64,000 nucleotides of DNA from Orychophragmus violaceus (GCA_030180135.1 CM058233.1:24647615-24711614), one strand, 5' to 3'. Counted from the first letter of the stretch, positions 20,045-30,700 are shown. Notes: generated from the letters alone by a model not told the origin. Translations and numbers: made by a program.

Positions 20045-20686
20045 TGTTGGGAATGTCCTGAAATCTACTGTGCTATCTCTAGAAAGTATGATAAGTGTCG
20101 AGATCAGACATAAGTCATAAATACTGGGAGGTCATGATGACTTGCTAGAGCCCGCTCTTGATCTATAAGTTAAGTACTTATTACCAGTATTGTATGATCC
20201 CTAAGGGTCACACACCATAGCTAACGGGAAAGTTAACAAGGAATTAATACAGTAAGATGCAAGACATTTACTGTATTTGTACAGAGAATTGGGCCAGACA
20301 AAATACAGTCTTTTTGTCTGATTTGGGTCTTGGGCCAAGAAGCCTAATAAGCCATTAGTTTAATTACTTGGGCCCATATAAGGAAGAGGAGGCGCCACTT
20401 AGCCTGATAATCTGCGATTTCTAGGTCTGGCCGTCCTCCTCTCTCTCTGTTGTTCCAGCTTGGTCTAGCAGCCTGATCCAGTAGCTTGTAAGCGTGTGGA
20501 TACCTAGGAGGAGCCGGTAATCATCAGCTCTTGCAGATCTCGATATTCCCTTTGATCAATCCGCTGCAATCATAAGGTAATGATCCTGATCTGTTTATGA
20601 TTCAACTGCAAATCACCTAGATCCTAGTTGATTATGTGATAGGTTGTAATCTGATAATTGAACCTATGAACCAACATAATCCTACA
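20045..20686 (+). repeat. Copia-A 3' LTR
   Basis: It has the same length as the 5' LTR (642 bp) and differs at about four positions. It is followed by the AACAG duplication. Confidence 0.95.
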
Positions 20687-21108
20687 AACAGATCTATCGG
20701 ACAAATACGTCTTTCGACAAGAACTACGGATAGACGAAACATTCGATCAGACAAATTCCGAGCTGAAGCAGCATGGATCTGAGCTAAACCAGCTCTGAAC
20801 CAAACATTTCCCTTCTCATTTTCCGAGCATGATTCAATCCTTCAGAAGTTCCGAGCTGAATGCATCTTTTGAAGACTTTTGAGCTAGATTTGCTTTTCCA
20901 AATTTTCCGAACGGATAGCGTATGATTAAACATTTACCGATATTTCATTTTACGGATGCGCAACTAGCCGCAATCCATGTTCGGAAACATCGACTTATAC
21001 TTTCTTGGCCGATAAACCAAGTCATCGGATAAAGTTAGAGGAAATATGAACTTCAGCCCAAACATACATTATTCGTATGTCCGAAACTTTGGGCCGAATA
21101 AAGAAGTC

Positions 21109-21116
21109 TATAAATA
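21109..21116 (+). promoter_or_regulatory. TATA box in the Tat-1 3' LTR
   Basis: TATAAATA sits within TCTATAAATAGACTGCC, about 460 bp before the LTR end. It is the likely sense promoter of Tat-1. Confidence 0.6.
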
Positions 21117-21578
21117 GACTGCCTCAGACCGTCCATTCTCGGCCCACTCGGCAAATAGGTCAAGCCGCAGAAAGATAATTGCCGAAGAAAGAAGATAAAC
21201 TCGAAGAAGCAAAGATCAAGATATCTCCGAGCTAAAGAGGAAAATCCAAGATGAAAATGTAAATTTGAACGGAAAATGGAAGCAGATAACAAAATGAAGA
21301 TTTCCACATATCTTGCGGAAAATATCCTCGAAGCCGACTTGCCGCAGCTATATAAGGAGATGATAGTCATACGATTTAAATATAGCAAAAAAACCCTAGC
21401 ATTTAGACTTAAGATCTTAGCAGTTTTCTCAGCCGTTTTCATTCTTTGTACTCTCTTTTTTGATCGATTATCAATAAAATATCCTCCGGGTTCCCATTTC
21501 GGTGTGTTTATCTTTGAGATTTATGTTCCCTAAAAGTTTGCTCTACAAGTTTTGATAGTGCAAGTTTCGACTCTCACA

Positions 21579-22193
21579 CTCTCCTCTCCATATGTTTTGA
21601 TTCCTTCATCCATGGCTGATGTTGACTTGATGGCCTCATCAACTTCCCAAAGAAAACTGTCCAAGTGCAATGTCTTTCAGCAATCTGACTTGCCACACCT
21701 TGCCTCCAAGTCTGCGCATCACCATCCAGATAATGCGCCGCAATGTCCTTCTTGTAGGCATCAAGATAATGGATTGAGTCAAAGTTCTGCTCCAACCTTG
21801 CCAACCACTGATCCTCCTCAATAGGCTTTGATCCAGCTGCAAAAAACTTAGTTACAAGCTTCTGCAGGATGGGTTCCAAGGCGCAGGCAACACATCCTCC
21901 TCATCTACCACAACTTATTCCACATTCACACCAACTTGTGGAGCATTCTGAACATGCACAACAACAAGCAGTTTCTACAAGACTTGCACCAACATCGCAA
22001 ATATTGCTTCGAATCCCACCGAAGTAGCATCAACAAATTTAGCCGCATAAGCAGTATTCACAGCAATTCCAACATTTGTTACGTTCTCAGCATTCTGAAC
22101 TTCATCATTTCCAGCAGCATTCTTTGCCGCATGGTTCTCAGACGTTTCTCCAGTTTCAGCAACATTCCTCCGGTTTCGGTTACTCTTAGCCAT
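21579..22193 (-). pseudogene. Gag remnant of an older gypsy element
   Basis: On the minus strand an ATG at 22193 opens AKSNRNRRNVAETGETSENH, downstream of a PBS and LTR. After a frameshift the frame at 21879-21574 reads MEPILQKLVTKFFAAGSKPI, then WLARLEQNFDSIHYLD and KKDIAAHYLDGDAQTW, which matches the retrotransposon Gag domain. The gene is cut off at 21579 by the end of Tat-1. Its remainder should lie to the left of Tat-1, outside the window. Confidence 0.75.
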
Positions 22194-22332
22194 CTGCAAT
22201 GACCAAATCAAGCAAGTTAGCCCCCTAACTAACCTGTTATTAGAACACAAAAACACTTACCACGAGAAAGGCGCTGGAAGGATGATTAACCCACTAACCC
22301 ATTTATGCTTAAACTTTCCTAGAACTGACCAC

Positions 22333-22344
22333 GCTCTGATACCA
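22333..22344 (-). other. Primer binding site (tRNA-iMet) of the older gypsy element
   Basis: TGGTATCAGAGC on the minus strand, three bases from the LTR end, followed by GTGGTCAGTTCTAGG. Confidence 0.85.
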
Positions 22345-22347
22345 ACT

Positions 22348-23080
22348 TGAAACGTCACGACCCAATCCCCCCCCCCCTTCCTAGCCACGGCCACGCACTC
22401 ACCTTATTCTTTCGGTTCGGATGATGAGAATGGTTTCTGACACCTCTTGTGCTTAATCCAACAGAACATTCGCCGTTACAGCAATTACAGTCAATCGCTT
22501 GACCAAAACTCTCTCTTTCTCAGTCTGAGCGGTTTCTCTCTTGATCTTTCTGAGTTCTTTGTGCGGAAACAGTGATCAATAATCGCTTAAGGGCCGATTT
22601 GTAAGACCCTGGACAGTTTTACTCGAGCCAAAACCATCAAAAACTGCTCCAGGGACTTTATGATTGGTCAAGCCAATCCAAACCTCCTTCCCCGCGCTTT
22701 CATAACTTAGCTGCGAGAAATTAATTAAATAACCGTTCCCGCTCTTTTCCCTTGAGCCAAAATTCTGCATTTCAGCTAGTAACCATTCCCACCAAAACCA
22801 TTCAATATTTATCCATGAACTGAGCTTAAGCCGACAGTCCCAACCAAATACTGTCTGAATCCTGACCAATTCTGTCTGAATTTGACCAACCAGCTTAACC
22901 ACTACTCTAGGTTCGAAAATCGCGGACTGAACTCTTCCAGCTCTTTTTAGCTCGATTTTCACACATTAAGCCTTACTTAACTAGAAAAACTCCTAGTTTT
23001 TATATTCCACGTCTTAAAATGTCATTCTAGATGACCATCCATGGACTGATCCATTTCAGTCACAAAATGCGAGCATTACA
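22348..23080 (-). repeat. 5' LTR of the older gypsy element
   Basis: On the minus strand it runs from TGTAATGCTCGC to GACGTTTCA, about 733 bp, directly before the PBS. A TATAAAA motif is visible near 23000. A 10-C/G tract lies near its end (22368-22377). The left boundary is fixed by the PBS. The right boundary is inferred from the TG start and is less certain. Confidence 0.65.
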
Positions 23081-24047
23081 TTAAGCCTTCTCGACATCTA
23101 TATATCTATATCATCCCTAATTTTATATGCCCTAATTTGAAACCGATATTTCATGGCTTAAGTCCATTTCTGATGTGGGAACGATGGCTCATTCACAAAA
23201 GGATGGAATGAATGTTGAATCTCCAACTGTCTCTTTGAAGGTTCTTGTGGATTTTGAGTGTTCAATCAACATGGTGGGTCGTGAGATGGCACATGATCTG
23301 TGATAGGATGTTCGTTAAGTCTAGAGCGCAAGCCTTTAAGGATTCACGCACAAATACGAGAGAGACAACCACCAATATCTTAGCAAGGAAAATGTCATCT
23401 TTATTGATTTAGAGTAAAAGTGTATCTACTGAGTGAGGGATTTTATTAGTAGTCCAACAATCATGAACTTCTAGGGTTGCCTTCAACCAGAAAAGGAAAA
23501 CAACATACACTCTGAAACAAAACGGCTAGGACTTCTAAGACAACATAAAAATGAAACAAAGAAAGGAAAAGACCTACAAAACAGATAAATGAAACACGTG
23601 AGCTAAACCATAATTCAAACACATACCCTGTTTCCTTGAGGCAATTGGGAGTCCTGGTACATGCCCATTTGAGCTTGGAAATACTGAACAAGACAGTGTC
23701 TAAATGCCCTTGTAGAACCTTCAAGAAGGATATACTTGGAGACTTGAGTTGCGCCAATGGCTTCATGTTCTTCTTTGCTTGTCCGTTTCCTAGATGCTTC
23801 CAAGGTACAATGATGGTGAATTCTTGAGCATCATCAAAATTTTGGAGCTATGATCTAGTTAAATCAGGTAATGGCTCAATGGGGGTCTCTCGAGTGATCT
23901 CCTTTGTGAGCTGCATCCCTTTGAGTTATTCATTCTACATTAGGGTTTTCATCACCTGACTAACTTTTTGAACTCTTCTATTAGGCTCTTGATTCTTGAT
24001 CGTGTCCTTGGTGAACTCATCACGTTGGGACATTGATGGCTTGTTGG
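23081..24047. other. Unassigned sequence
   Basis: Only short, unconvincing frames occur (for example 23461-23803, minus). I see no recognisable domain, terminal repeats or RNA gene. Confidence 0.5.
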
Positions 24048-24052
24048 GTGGT

Positions 24053-25510
24053 TGATAAAACCGGATTTTACCCTTTTCGCATATTTTAGGACACTTTAAT
24101 AAATGATCCAAGTGTTTTTAAATTGGGTTTAGTATGTATTCATCTATTTCTAGTGTCAAGACTCTTTTCATGAAACTCAAGCTCAATCCAAGAAAAAATG
24201 GAGAAAAAGTCAAATTTTCGATACCGAATCATTCCGTCAGAAGTTCAGCATCAAATGAAGACCTTATCACCGTCCGATCAATCTAAATTTTACAATATAA
24301 AGGGATCTACCAGATTTAATTTCTAATATGTTTGAGGACGGTCAACCGGTTAGATCTCAATATACATTTGAAGCAAGATAGAATGATCAGAAGCCGAGCA
24401 TGCTATCTTCAAGACCACTATGGCCGCGATTTGGAGCCACGGGGTTGCAGAACAACCCCAAGTCCTGGCCATACCTAAACTGACATACTTATGGCCCATT
24501 TGTGCTATTCAGCCAGTTTCCCTTATTTTTTGACACCCTACATCGAAAGTTTCAGAGCTTTTAAAAGTTTTTGAACACTATATATAGGGATGCCTCCCTT
24601 TCCTTGTAACACACACCAAAGAACACAAAATTTACTTTATATTAGTCTTTATTTAGAGGTTTAGTCCTTTTACTATTTAGTTTATTAGGTTTAGGGTTTA
24701 TAATTTTAGGGTGCTCAAGAGGGACCCTAAACCTTATTTGTCCTAGTTAGTCTTAACATCTAGCCTACGGCTATGATCTGCTAATACATAGCTAATTTGT
24801 CCGTTTATTGGGTTTACATGGTAGTTATCTAGTATGAATGATATCGGTTTTATTAGGATTACATGTACTGGACTTATGCTTGATTTCCAGAGTTCTTTCT
24901 TTTATGTTTGTTCTTAATGCATGATTAGAGAGTAGCTAATTCGAAGTTGATCTCAGGATTGATAGAACTACAGAAGTACTGCATCTATTGACCAGAACTA
25001 GATTAGGTGAGCAGTTGTGTTGCAAGCTGTGAAAGTAGATTTGTAGGGCACTATGAACGTTTATATGAACTTGATATTTAATGCATGATCTTCCTCGCGG
25101 TCAGCTGCGAGAGTTGACTAGTCGGGTTGAAGAGATTAGGTGTGTAGTCCTACGAGCGTAGGTTAGACATATTTTCGAGTTCAAGTTTGTGGAACTTTCT
25201 AGAAACAACTAGAAGTAAAGCTAGACTTGTATGAATCCTTCCGAACCTCTTTAGATGCTTTTTGGAAGCCCAATAAATTACCATATAGTTGCATTTTCGT
25301 TTTATATTTTTTTCTATTAGATAATTGAATTACATGACACCCACACAATACCCCTTTGTCTTAATTCTTCTCTAACCTTGCTTGACATTGCAGATATACA
25401 TAGCTTCCTTGTGGATCGACACCCTAAGGACTACAATGCACATCCGTGCATTCGTAACTCGGTGTTTTATAAATTTAAAACTCGAGGGCCCTGAACAAAA
25501 AGGGTGCTCA
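24053..25510 (+). repeat. Solo LTR of a gypsy-like element
   Basis: A 1458-bp segment with TG...CA ends (TGATAAAACC to GGGTGCTCA) is flanked by GTGGT on both sides (24048-24052 and 25511-25515). It contains a TATATATA box at 24579-24586 with about 0.9 kb downstream, as in long gypsy LTRs. No internal region or PBS is attached. It is a solo LTR left by LTR-LTR recombination. The TGATAAAACC start resembles Athila-type LTRs, but the family is not established. Confidence 0.72.
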
Positions 25511-25515
25511 GTGGT

Positions 25516-25980
25516 TTCTGTTAGGTTGTTTTTTATGTCCTCATCAATTTTTTTCTTTCTCTTGATGGTATGTTAAATGTATTAAATAAAAAACCTGATT
25601 TACATCCACGTAAACCTTTTTTGGTTTAGAAACAAAACCAATTGACACCAACAAACAAATTCTAAAAGCATCACCAACGGAAAGATCTCAAAAGGTTCCA
25701 GGAATTTAACTATAATAAAAAAATAGATAAAGTAACATAGAGATGAACTCAAGGTTCTCGTTTGAGAACCTGTGAATTCTTTGTGAGAAACTTATGTAAG
25801 TATCCTTATTTAACTGGCTCAGTTATTATTCAAAACTAAATTTTAATTATTTAATTAAATTAAATAATAATATTAATATTAAATAGTTAAGAACCCTTAG
25901 TAGAGGTTCTTATTGATGAGAATGCAGTAATGAGCAAAAGTAGGTATTGTTCGGTTTTGTTCCCGGATTGAGAACCAAAA
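25516..25980. repeat. AT-rich segment with a possible MITE
   Basis: Between 25668 and 25925 imperfect inverted ends can be seen (GCATCACCAACGG and, reversed, GCATTCTCATCAATAAG) around an AT-rich core. No clear target duplication is present, so the call is weak. The rest of the segment has no recognisable content. Confidence 0.25.
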
Positions 25981-25984
25981 ACCT

Positions 25985-26255
25985 AGTGGCCACACATAGT
26001 TTTAACCTTCTTACTTTGAACTGAGAGAAGTCTATTCCTCATGATTTATAAGCCTCATCGGTGTCCCTGTGATGTCGAACTTTCTTTCTTTCCATATAAT
26101 GTGTACTGAAGCTTGAAAGATGTGTCTAAGAATCAAGCTCTCCACATTTCTCTATTTCGTCTCTGATAGTAGGCGAAGGATATGGGTCCACGCGTATTTG
26201 TAATGAATTTGCATAATTAATGAGGTTAGAGCACAACATATTTGAGCTGAATAAT
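25985..26255 (-). pseudogene. LINE C-terminal fragment
   Basis: On the minus strand, with stops, the sequence reads FQASVHIIWKERKFDITGTP. This is the C-terminal block of plant L1-type ORF2 downstream of the zinc-binding region. It continues the fragment at 29577-29954, from which it is separated by the CACTA element. Together they show the CACTA landed in a LINE. Confidence 0.6.
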
Positions 26256-26570
26256 CACTACAAGAAAAATCTCTATTCTTAGCACACGAAAAACGCCATC
26301 GTATGTATATGATAGCGTTTGTGATAATGCTATTTCTGCCCCAGCTATAATAGGTCGGCCATATATGATAGCGTTTTTTGTTTGTGCTATAATATTGTTC
26401 ACTATAATAGCGTTTTTGAAATTGCTATGTCTGCCCCAGCTATAATAGGTCGACCATATAAGATAGCTTTTTTTCCGTGCTATAATATCTTGCATCTATG
26501 ATAGCGATAGTTTTTCTTGCTATAGTTGAATCTATCTATAATAGCTTTTGATAGCTGAGCCGGAGCCGTA
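26256..26570. repeat. CACTA left terminal and subterminal repeats
   Basis: The terminal repeat is followed by repeated GATAGCG/TGCTATAATA words and two copies of a block with GCCCCAGCTATAATAGGTCG (about 26338 and 26442). These are typical transposase-binding subterminal arrays. Confidence 0.75.
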
Positions 26571-26898
26571 TTAAATTATTATTATATTTTTTTATATCGA
26601 ATTTATATAAAAAATTATATTTAAAATGATTTTATTAATAAACCAAAACATTGTTTACACAAAAATTATTAACAAAACTATCTAAGTTAACATTAAAAAC
26701 TATCCAAGTCTTTCTTCATTGCTTCTTCTTCCTTTCTCTTCTTTCATCCTTCCAACTCCTGCAGGTAAATCTCCTTGTTCTTCTTTGCATCTGTTGAAAA
26801 AGTTACAGAATATGCATTCATCCATTATACTATAAGAAAACTAATGTGTATATAAAGACTGAAAATGAAGAATAACTTTGTTTGGATTAAGGTTTAAA

Positions 26899-27059
26899 CC
26901 TGTGACAACAACAAGATTTGCAGCCAGAGATTGAATCACCAACGCTGCACATGGTGTACCTCCTCCTTGACAATGTAGCTGAACCTTTTCCTGCTTTAGC
27001 CTCCACAACTTATGTGCCTCCATCTTGAGTACGCTTGGCGAGGGCGGTGAGTACGTCAC
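26899..27059 (-). pseudogene. Captured exon of unknown gene in the CACTA
   Basis: On the minus strand, TTTTCAG precedes and GTTTAAAC follows an open stretch reading MEAHKLWRLKQEKVQLHCQG, then GGTPCAALVIQSLAANLVVV. The bordering AG and GT suggest a spliced exon. I do not recognise the family. Confidence 0.4.
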
Positions 27060-27207
27060 CTGAAAAGTTAGCTTGAGGAGTGGCCTACATTGTTTACAAA
27101 GCAGAGTGACTTAGTCGAACAAAGGTAAACAACGGTAGTAATAAAATAATAATGCAAAAACTTGATCCTTTTACAGGAATAGTTTATATCAAAAGTTTAG
27201 TAAGTAC

Positions 27208-28171
27208 CTTAAGGTAAAACGCTACTGCTACAATCACTAGGCTAATCGTCATCCCAATAGAAGAGATCTGCATTTTAAGAGGAACAACTAATATCTTGTT
27301 TGCATACATAATCAACTCTTCATAACTTTTAAGAAGTATCTATGAGACAAATAAATCCTTACCATGAGCAGAAGTCGGCGACCTGATTTATCCACCAACC
27401 ATGTAGCTACTGCAGTCGCCACTACCTGGTTTAGAATGAACAAAACGGTTAAAAACCAAATCAAATGTCTCCTAGATTGAAGTTATAATACCTGGACAGC
27501 ACCAACTCCAAATGTTGCCACATTACTCGATGAGACCCCTGAGTGAATACAATGGAACAAAGAAGCATAATAAGAGATCTGTTTATTCTCTCTAAAGAAC
27601 CATTCCAAAAAAATCAACACAAACATTTGACTCTACCTGCAGATTTAAAAATTGTACTCGAATAGAACAAGACGCCATTAATTCCACCAAGTTGTTGAAG
27701 TACAAGCAGTCCTATACCAACCTGTAACACACATATATTACAGGAAACATGCGAGTTTCTCTCACTGTGAAACAAAGTTAGCTTCCAGAGGTAATAGTAA
27801 CTGTACCATCAATGGGAAATAGTATCTCCTACGCTTGAGGTCCACAAACCGAATTGTAGAACGTTTGCCAGATGAGGCCACAGATCTCTGTAATATTGGA
27901 ATAATAAACCGTTCAGTAATCATGAGAACTCGTTGCATATTGAAACAAGTATCATGTTTCATTACTTTACCTTGATTTCATTAACCTCAACGGAAATGTC
28001 AGTATCAAATCCACGAAGAACTTGCAACGAAGTTTCAAAATCATCTGTAAAACCCATCTTTGCCTACGTTTATGACACCAAGAAAAGAGATAATGATCAG
28101 TAATACAGCAAACTCAACAATATAAGCCATACAGATCTAAAGACTTACCAGCCACCGAGGAGATTCAGGAA
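27208..28171 (-). pseudogene. Captured ERD6-like sugar transporter fragment, seven exons
   Basis: Minus-strand exons: 28171-28149 (FIPESPRWL), 28063-27971 ([18 protein letters not shown]...), 27887-27807 ([20 protein letters not shown]...), 27721-27637 ([20 protein letters not shown]...), 27538-27491 (GVSSSNVATFGVGAVQ), 27425-27363 (VVATAVATWLVDKSGRRLLL...), 27267-27208 (ISSIGMTISLVIVAVAFYLK). Every intron is GT-AG, every join is in phase, and there are no stops. The [16 protein letters not shown] and DKSGRRLLL motifs are hallmarks of the MFS monosaccharide transporter family; the closest match I can recall is Arabidopsis ERD6-LIKE 6, a vacuolar sugar exporter. Only the central loop and a few transmembrane helices are present. 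The N-terminus is replaced by an LRR fragment and the C-terminus is absent. Confidence 0.85.
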
Positions 28172-28393
28172 TAAAGATCAAGGTGTTTCAAGTTGGAACA
28201 TCTCCAAAGGTTATCTACCTTTGCAAGCTTGTTCCGACTGAGATCAAGCGACTCAACAGCTGGGAGAAGTTGCAACGACTCATCCATGAGCAAGAGACAG
28301 TTACAAGCGCATGAAACGAAAGACAACTTATTCCACTGTGGTGAATCCTTTATCTCTGCGATTCTATTAGCAAAGACATGTCGTAGCGCATCC
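28172..28393 (-). pseudogene. Captured LRR protein exon fused to the transporter fragment
   Basis: After CAG at the acceptor the minus strand reads DALRHVFANRIAEIKDSPQW, then NKLSFVSCACNCLLLMDESL, QLLPAVESLDLSRNKLAKVD and NLWRCSNLKHLDL. This is a leucine-rich repeat segment like plant proteins annotated as outer-arm-dynein light-chain-1-like. It breaks off at LDL and runs directly, with no intron, into ERD6-like exon sequence. The join shifts frame, so the fusion reads LYS and then a stop. This is a capture junction within the CACTA. Confidence 0.7.
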
Positions 28394-28715
28394 TGCATTT
28401 GGTGTAAACCTGGTAAACATTAGTCAGGGACACTTACAAAATGGTTCAAAGACAAGAAAAACACACATGAATTGCTTGAGCATGCACAAAACCATAACCG
28501 AGAGACGATAACTTCTATCAACATATTATCAACTTCACTCCCACCTTTCAGTAGCCGTTTAACAGAACCTCAACCTTAATATGAATCAAGAACAAGAATC
28601 GTAAACGTCTGCAACAAAATATTGTAAATTGTAACTCAAATTGATAAGAGGAAATGTGAAGTGGAAAAGAGAGGAATCTTACAGTATAATTGCCTTTGAA
28701 ACAAACATAGGTTTT

Positions 28716-28808
28716 TTCAGTTGGAGGCGGAGCCAGGAGCAGAGTTAGGGTTTTCAAAATCCTTGTAAAGTGTAACACGGGGAGGAGGTAGATTCGTAGC
28801 TTTAGCCA
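28716..28808 (-). pseudogene. Possible captured first exon
   Basis: A minus-strand ATG opens MAKATNLPPPRVTLYKDFEN, ending PNSAPGSASN. It lies between the LRR fragment and the serine-rich exon upstream. It looks like a gene start but is too short to identify. Confidence 0.3.
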
Positions 28809-29005
28809 TTATCCTACAGAAAAATACAACAACACATCATATAATGTATAACTATCCCTATTTACACGTATTAGGGTTTCTAATCGATGAATGAACGAAA
28901 CTTCATAGCATCACCAAACAAATCTCGATCTCTAATCTAAGCGATTTTATCCGGCATAATCAATCTGGGTAAATTTTGTAACAATTGAAAGAGAGTAACT
29001 AGAGT

Positions 29006-29206
29006 TTAGATTAACAAAACATACTTTTTGGGCAAACAAGGACGATCGAAGAATTTTGCTTTTGCTTCGGAGAAGATGTGATTATGCGAAGACGAGGAGA
29101 CGCAGGCGGAGATGGAGTAAGGGTTAGGTGAGCTAGGTCGGAGAGAACTGGAGGTGGAGGAGGAGGGACTGGGAGAGGCAGAGAAAGGCGGTGAAATCAA
29201 CACCAT
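29006..29206 (-). pseudogene. Possible captured 5' exon with a transit-peptide-like N-terminus
   Basis: A 66-residue minus-strand frame starts MVLISPPFSASPSPSSSTSS and is rich in serine and proline, resembling a plastid transit peptide. The sequence reads PCLPKK before a GT-like donor at about 29030. Its proximity to the CACTA end fits a captured gene 5' end. Family unknown. Confidence 0.35.
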
Positions 29207-29443
29207 CGTGGTGGTGATGGCTACATCCGAGAGAGAGATAGAGAGAGGAAAAGAAGTATCAAAGGAGAGAAAATGAGATCTGGATAGAATTTTTTTTTTT
29301 TTTTAACATATAACATATCTAGAGTTAAAAAGAATACTCATCCCGCCAAACTTAGACTTTTTGTGAAAACATAAGAGGGAAATTTCGCGGGCTAACAAAA
29401 ATCCGTGTAAGTGTTGGCGGATTGGGCTAATTTTGTTTCCCGC

Positions 29444-29573
29444 TTATTAAAATACTATCTTAGCATTATAATAATGCTATTAAAAGTAAAAATAATCTGA
29501 AAATTATTTTCAATAGCAGTTTGGAAAACCGTGCTATTATATTGTGCTATCAATATGCATAATTTTTGTAGTG
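29444..29573. repeat. CACTA right terminal and subterminal repeats
   Basis: AGCATTATAATAATGCTAT and GTGCTATTATATTGTGCTAT words precede the terminal TTTTTGTAGTG. They mirror the left end in reverse complement. Confidence 0.75.
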
Positions 29574-29576
29574 AAT

Positions 29577-29954
29577 CACATGGAAAGAACAAATGTTGCA
29601 GAGTTTCAAGGGGTCAATTGAGAGCGCATGCTTGATTTATCTGACCATTCTAACTTGTCAGCCTATCCCCTCTCGTTACCATGTTTATCATTTCCATCCA
29701 TACCACAAAGGAATACTTAGGAGTAGCATGATTAAACAAAACCAGTTTTCTCCAGTTACATGTCGGATATTCTTGTCTCAGCTGCATCCAGTTTTCTTTG
29801 TCTAGAAAGAGGATTTAAAGTTTCCACTGTTATGTTTCCAAAGTGTACTATTGGCTGAGAGGACCCGATTGGTTTTCAATTTTTCGATTTCATTTTCAAC
29901 TGCATTGAGGAAATCACTCCTATGTTGTCTTCTTTGATGAGACTGCATTACCTC
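29577..29954 (-). pseudogene. LINE fragment with zinc-binding RT-associated domain
   Basis: The minus strand reads DFLNAVENEIEKLKTNRVLS, and, in another frame, NHATPKYSFVVWMEMINMVT with PLETLQHLFFPC. The HATPKYSFVVW and ETLQHLFF blocks are those of the zf-RVT region near the end of plant L1-type ORF2. The CACTA interrupts it on the left, the CRM-like element on the right. Confidence 0.7.
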
Positions 29955-30700
29955 TAATGTAAGATTCGAGGGAAGCTCACAATGAACCGGTCTGACAGGG
30001 ACTCTAAGGCTGGACTGAGGTCGCTCTCCTTGGTGCCACGAACGAATATAGAGATGGAGCACGAGCAGCTGGACTGAAGTCACTCTTTGCTGATGCTTGA
30101 AGATGGATTCAATGAGAACCTGGAACAGGAACAAGATGGTCTGAACAGCAAAGGGGAAACCACACAATGATGCTCACAGCAGCACACAACACAATTTAGG
30201 ATTTTTCCTTCAATAATAATGTGACTGAAAAAATACAAGGAGTTTGGCCAATAAATTCCTTATTTTTCGAAAACCCTAGGGGAAAAAAGAGAGAATGGGA
30301 CTTAGGGCCTTACAAGAAATAAAAGATAAAAATAAAAACAAGTAAAATCCCCTTAGGCGTGTGGGATGATCTTGGCTTCATGGACCGTGCGTTCTGTCTG
30401 ATGAAACAGGCCTCGGGTTACCTCATTAAAAACCTTACAAGGAAAACCCAGTGGGATAAAACCTTGCAAGGGAAAAAGAGTATAACCTTTGGTCCACAGA
30501 GACGACACGGGCTAAGGATCAACGTCTCCTATGGTGAAGATCACTGATGCGTAGTCGATCCTAATTAATGTCCAAATGGACGATCCTGGTGTGAACGGGT
30601 GGTCGTGGTCGTAATCGGCCATCTCGGAAATCCTCCGGGCTAGCTGGTTCAAGATGGGCTGATCATGATCAAATGGTCCAAGTTCTCCGTGAGTCTCTTC
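29955..30700 (-). repeat. CRM-like 3' LTR (left copy)
   Basis: It aligns with 36451-37190, with scattered substitutions and small indels. The terminal TG of the plus-strand reading is mutated to TA. The right boundary is approximate because the integrase frame stops at 30715, next to it. Confidence 0.7.

Larger units (their letters stand above)
13170..20686 (+). mobile_element. Copia-A: full-length Ty1/copia LTR retrotransposon
   Basis: LTRs of 642 bp (13170-13811 and 20045-20686) flank gag, protease, integrase, RT and RNase H in copia order. Target duplication AACAG is at 13165-13169 and 20687-20691. The LTRs differ at about four positions by eye. It is inserted in the 3' LTR of Tat-1. The coding region has at least three frameshifts and one stop, so it is inactive on its own. 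Copia-B and Copia-C in this window belong to the same family. Confidence 0.95.
1..21578 (+). mobile_element. Tat-1: Tat-lineage Ty3/gypsy LTR retrotransposon, nested and defective
   Basis: The window opens with CTCTCACA followed by a primer binding site. The same CTCTCACA ends a promoter-bearing LTR at 21571-21578, so bases 1-8 are the tail of the 5' LTR and the element ends at 21578. Order on the plus strand: PBS (12-29), a gag stub, protease, RT, two RNase H domains, an integrase remnant (5858-8804), a repeat-rich spacer, an antisense gene (12559-11357), a polypurine tract, and the 3' LTR (12918-21578). An Athila-like element (284-5852) and a Copia element (13170-20686) interrupt it. Dual RNase H plus an antisense ORF downstream of pol is characteristic of the Tat lineage. 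The element lacks most of gag and the integrase core, so it cannot be autonomous. The 5' LTR lies outside the window, so LTR divergence cannot be measured. Confidence 0.88.
12918..21578 (+). repeat. 3' LTR of Tat-1, split by Copia-A
   Basis: It starts TGTTGGGGTC and ends CTCTCACA. Without the Copia insertion and one target duplication it is about 1.14 kb. Left part is 12918-13169 and right part 20692-21578. The left part contains four tandem copies of a 21-bp unit (core GACAACATTTCATACGAA, 13080-13165). The right part has the GCTCGGAA/TTCCGAGC motif family and the promoter. The LTR ends inside the gag frame of an older gypsy element, and CTCTC at 21579-21583 is the expected target duplication, whose partner lies outside the window. 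Confidence 0.85.
26256..29573 (-). mobile_element. Gene-capturing CACTA DNA transposon (non-autonomous)
   Basis: It begins CACTACAAGAAAA and ends TTTTTGTAGTG, which are CACTA terminal inverted repeats, with a 3-bp AAT target duplication (26253-26255 and 29574-29576). Subterminal copies of GATAGCG and CTATAATAG cluster in the first 300 bp and reappear in the last 130 bp. No transposase is present. The interior instead holds exons from host genes on the minus strand: an ERD6-like sugar transporter, an LRR protein, and less certain pieces. It would need transposase supplied in trans. Confidence 0.92.

Noticed and set aside
22368..22377. C-run as a regulatory element
   Set aside because: A simple homopolymer near an LTR end with no pairing partner or second copy to compare.
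23461..23803. Overlapping 60-100 codon frames on both strands
   Set aside because: No recognisable motif, no splice context and no conservation elsewhere in the window.
25668..25925. Possible MITE with inverted ends
   Set aside because: Inverted ends are imperfect and no target duplication is convincing. Kept only as a low-confidence segment.
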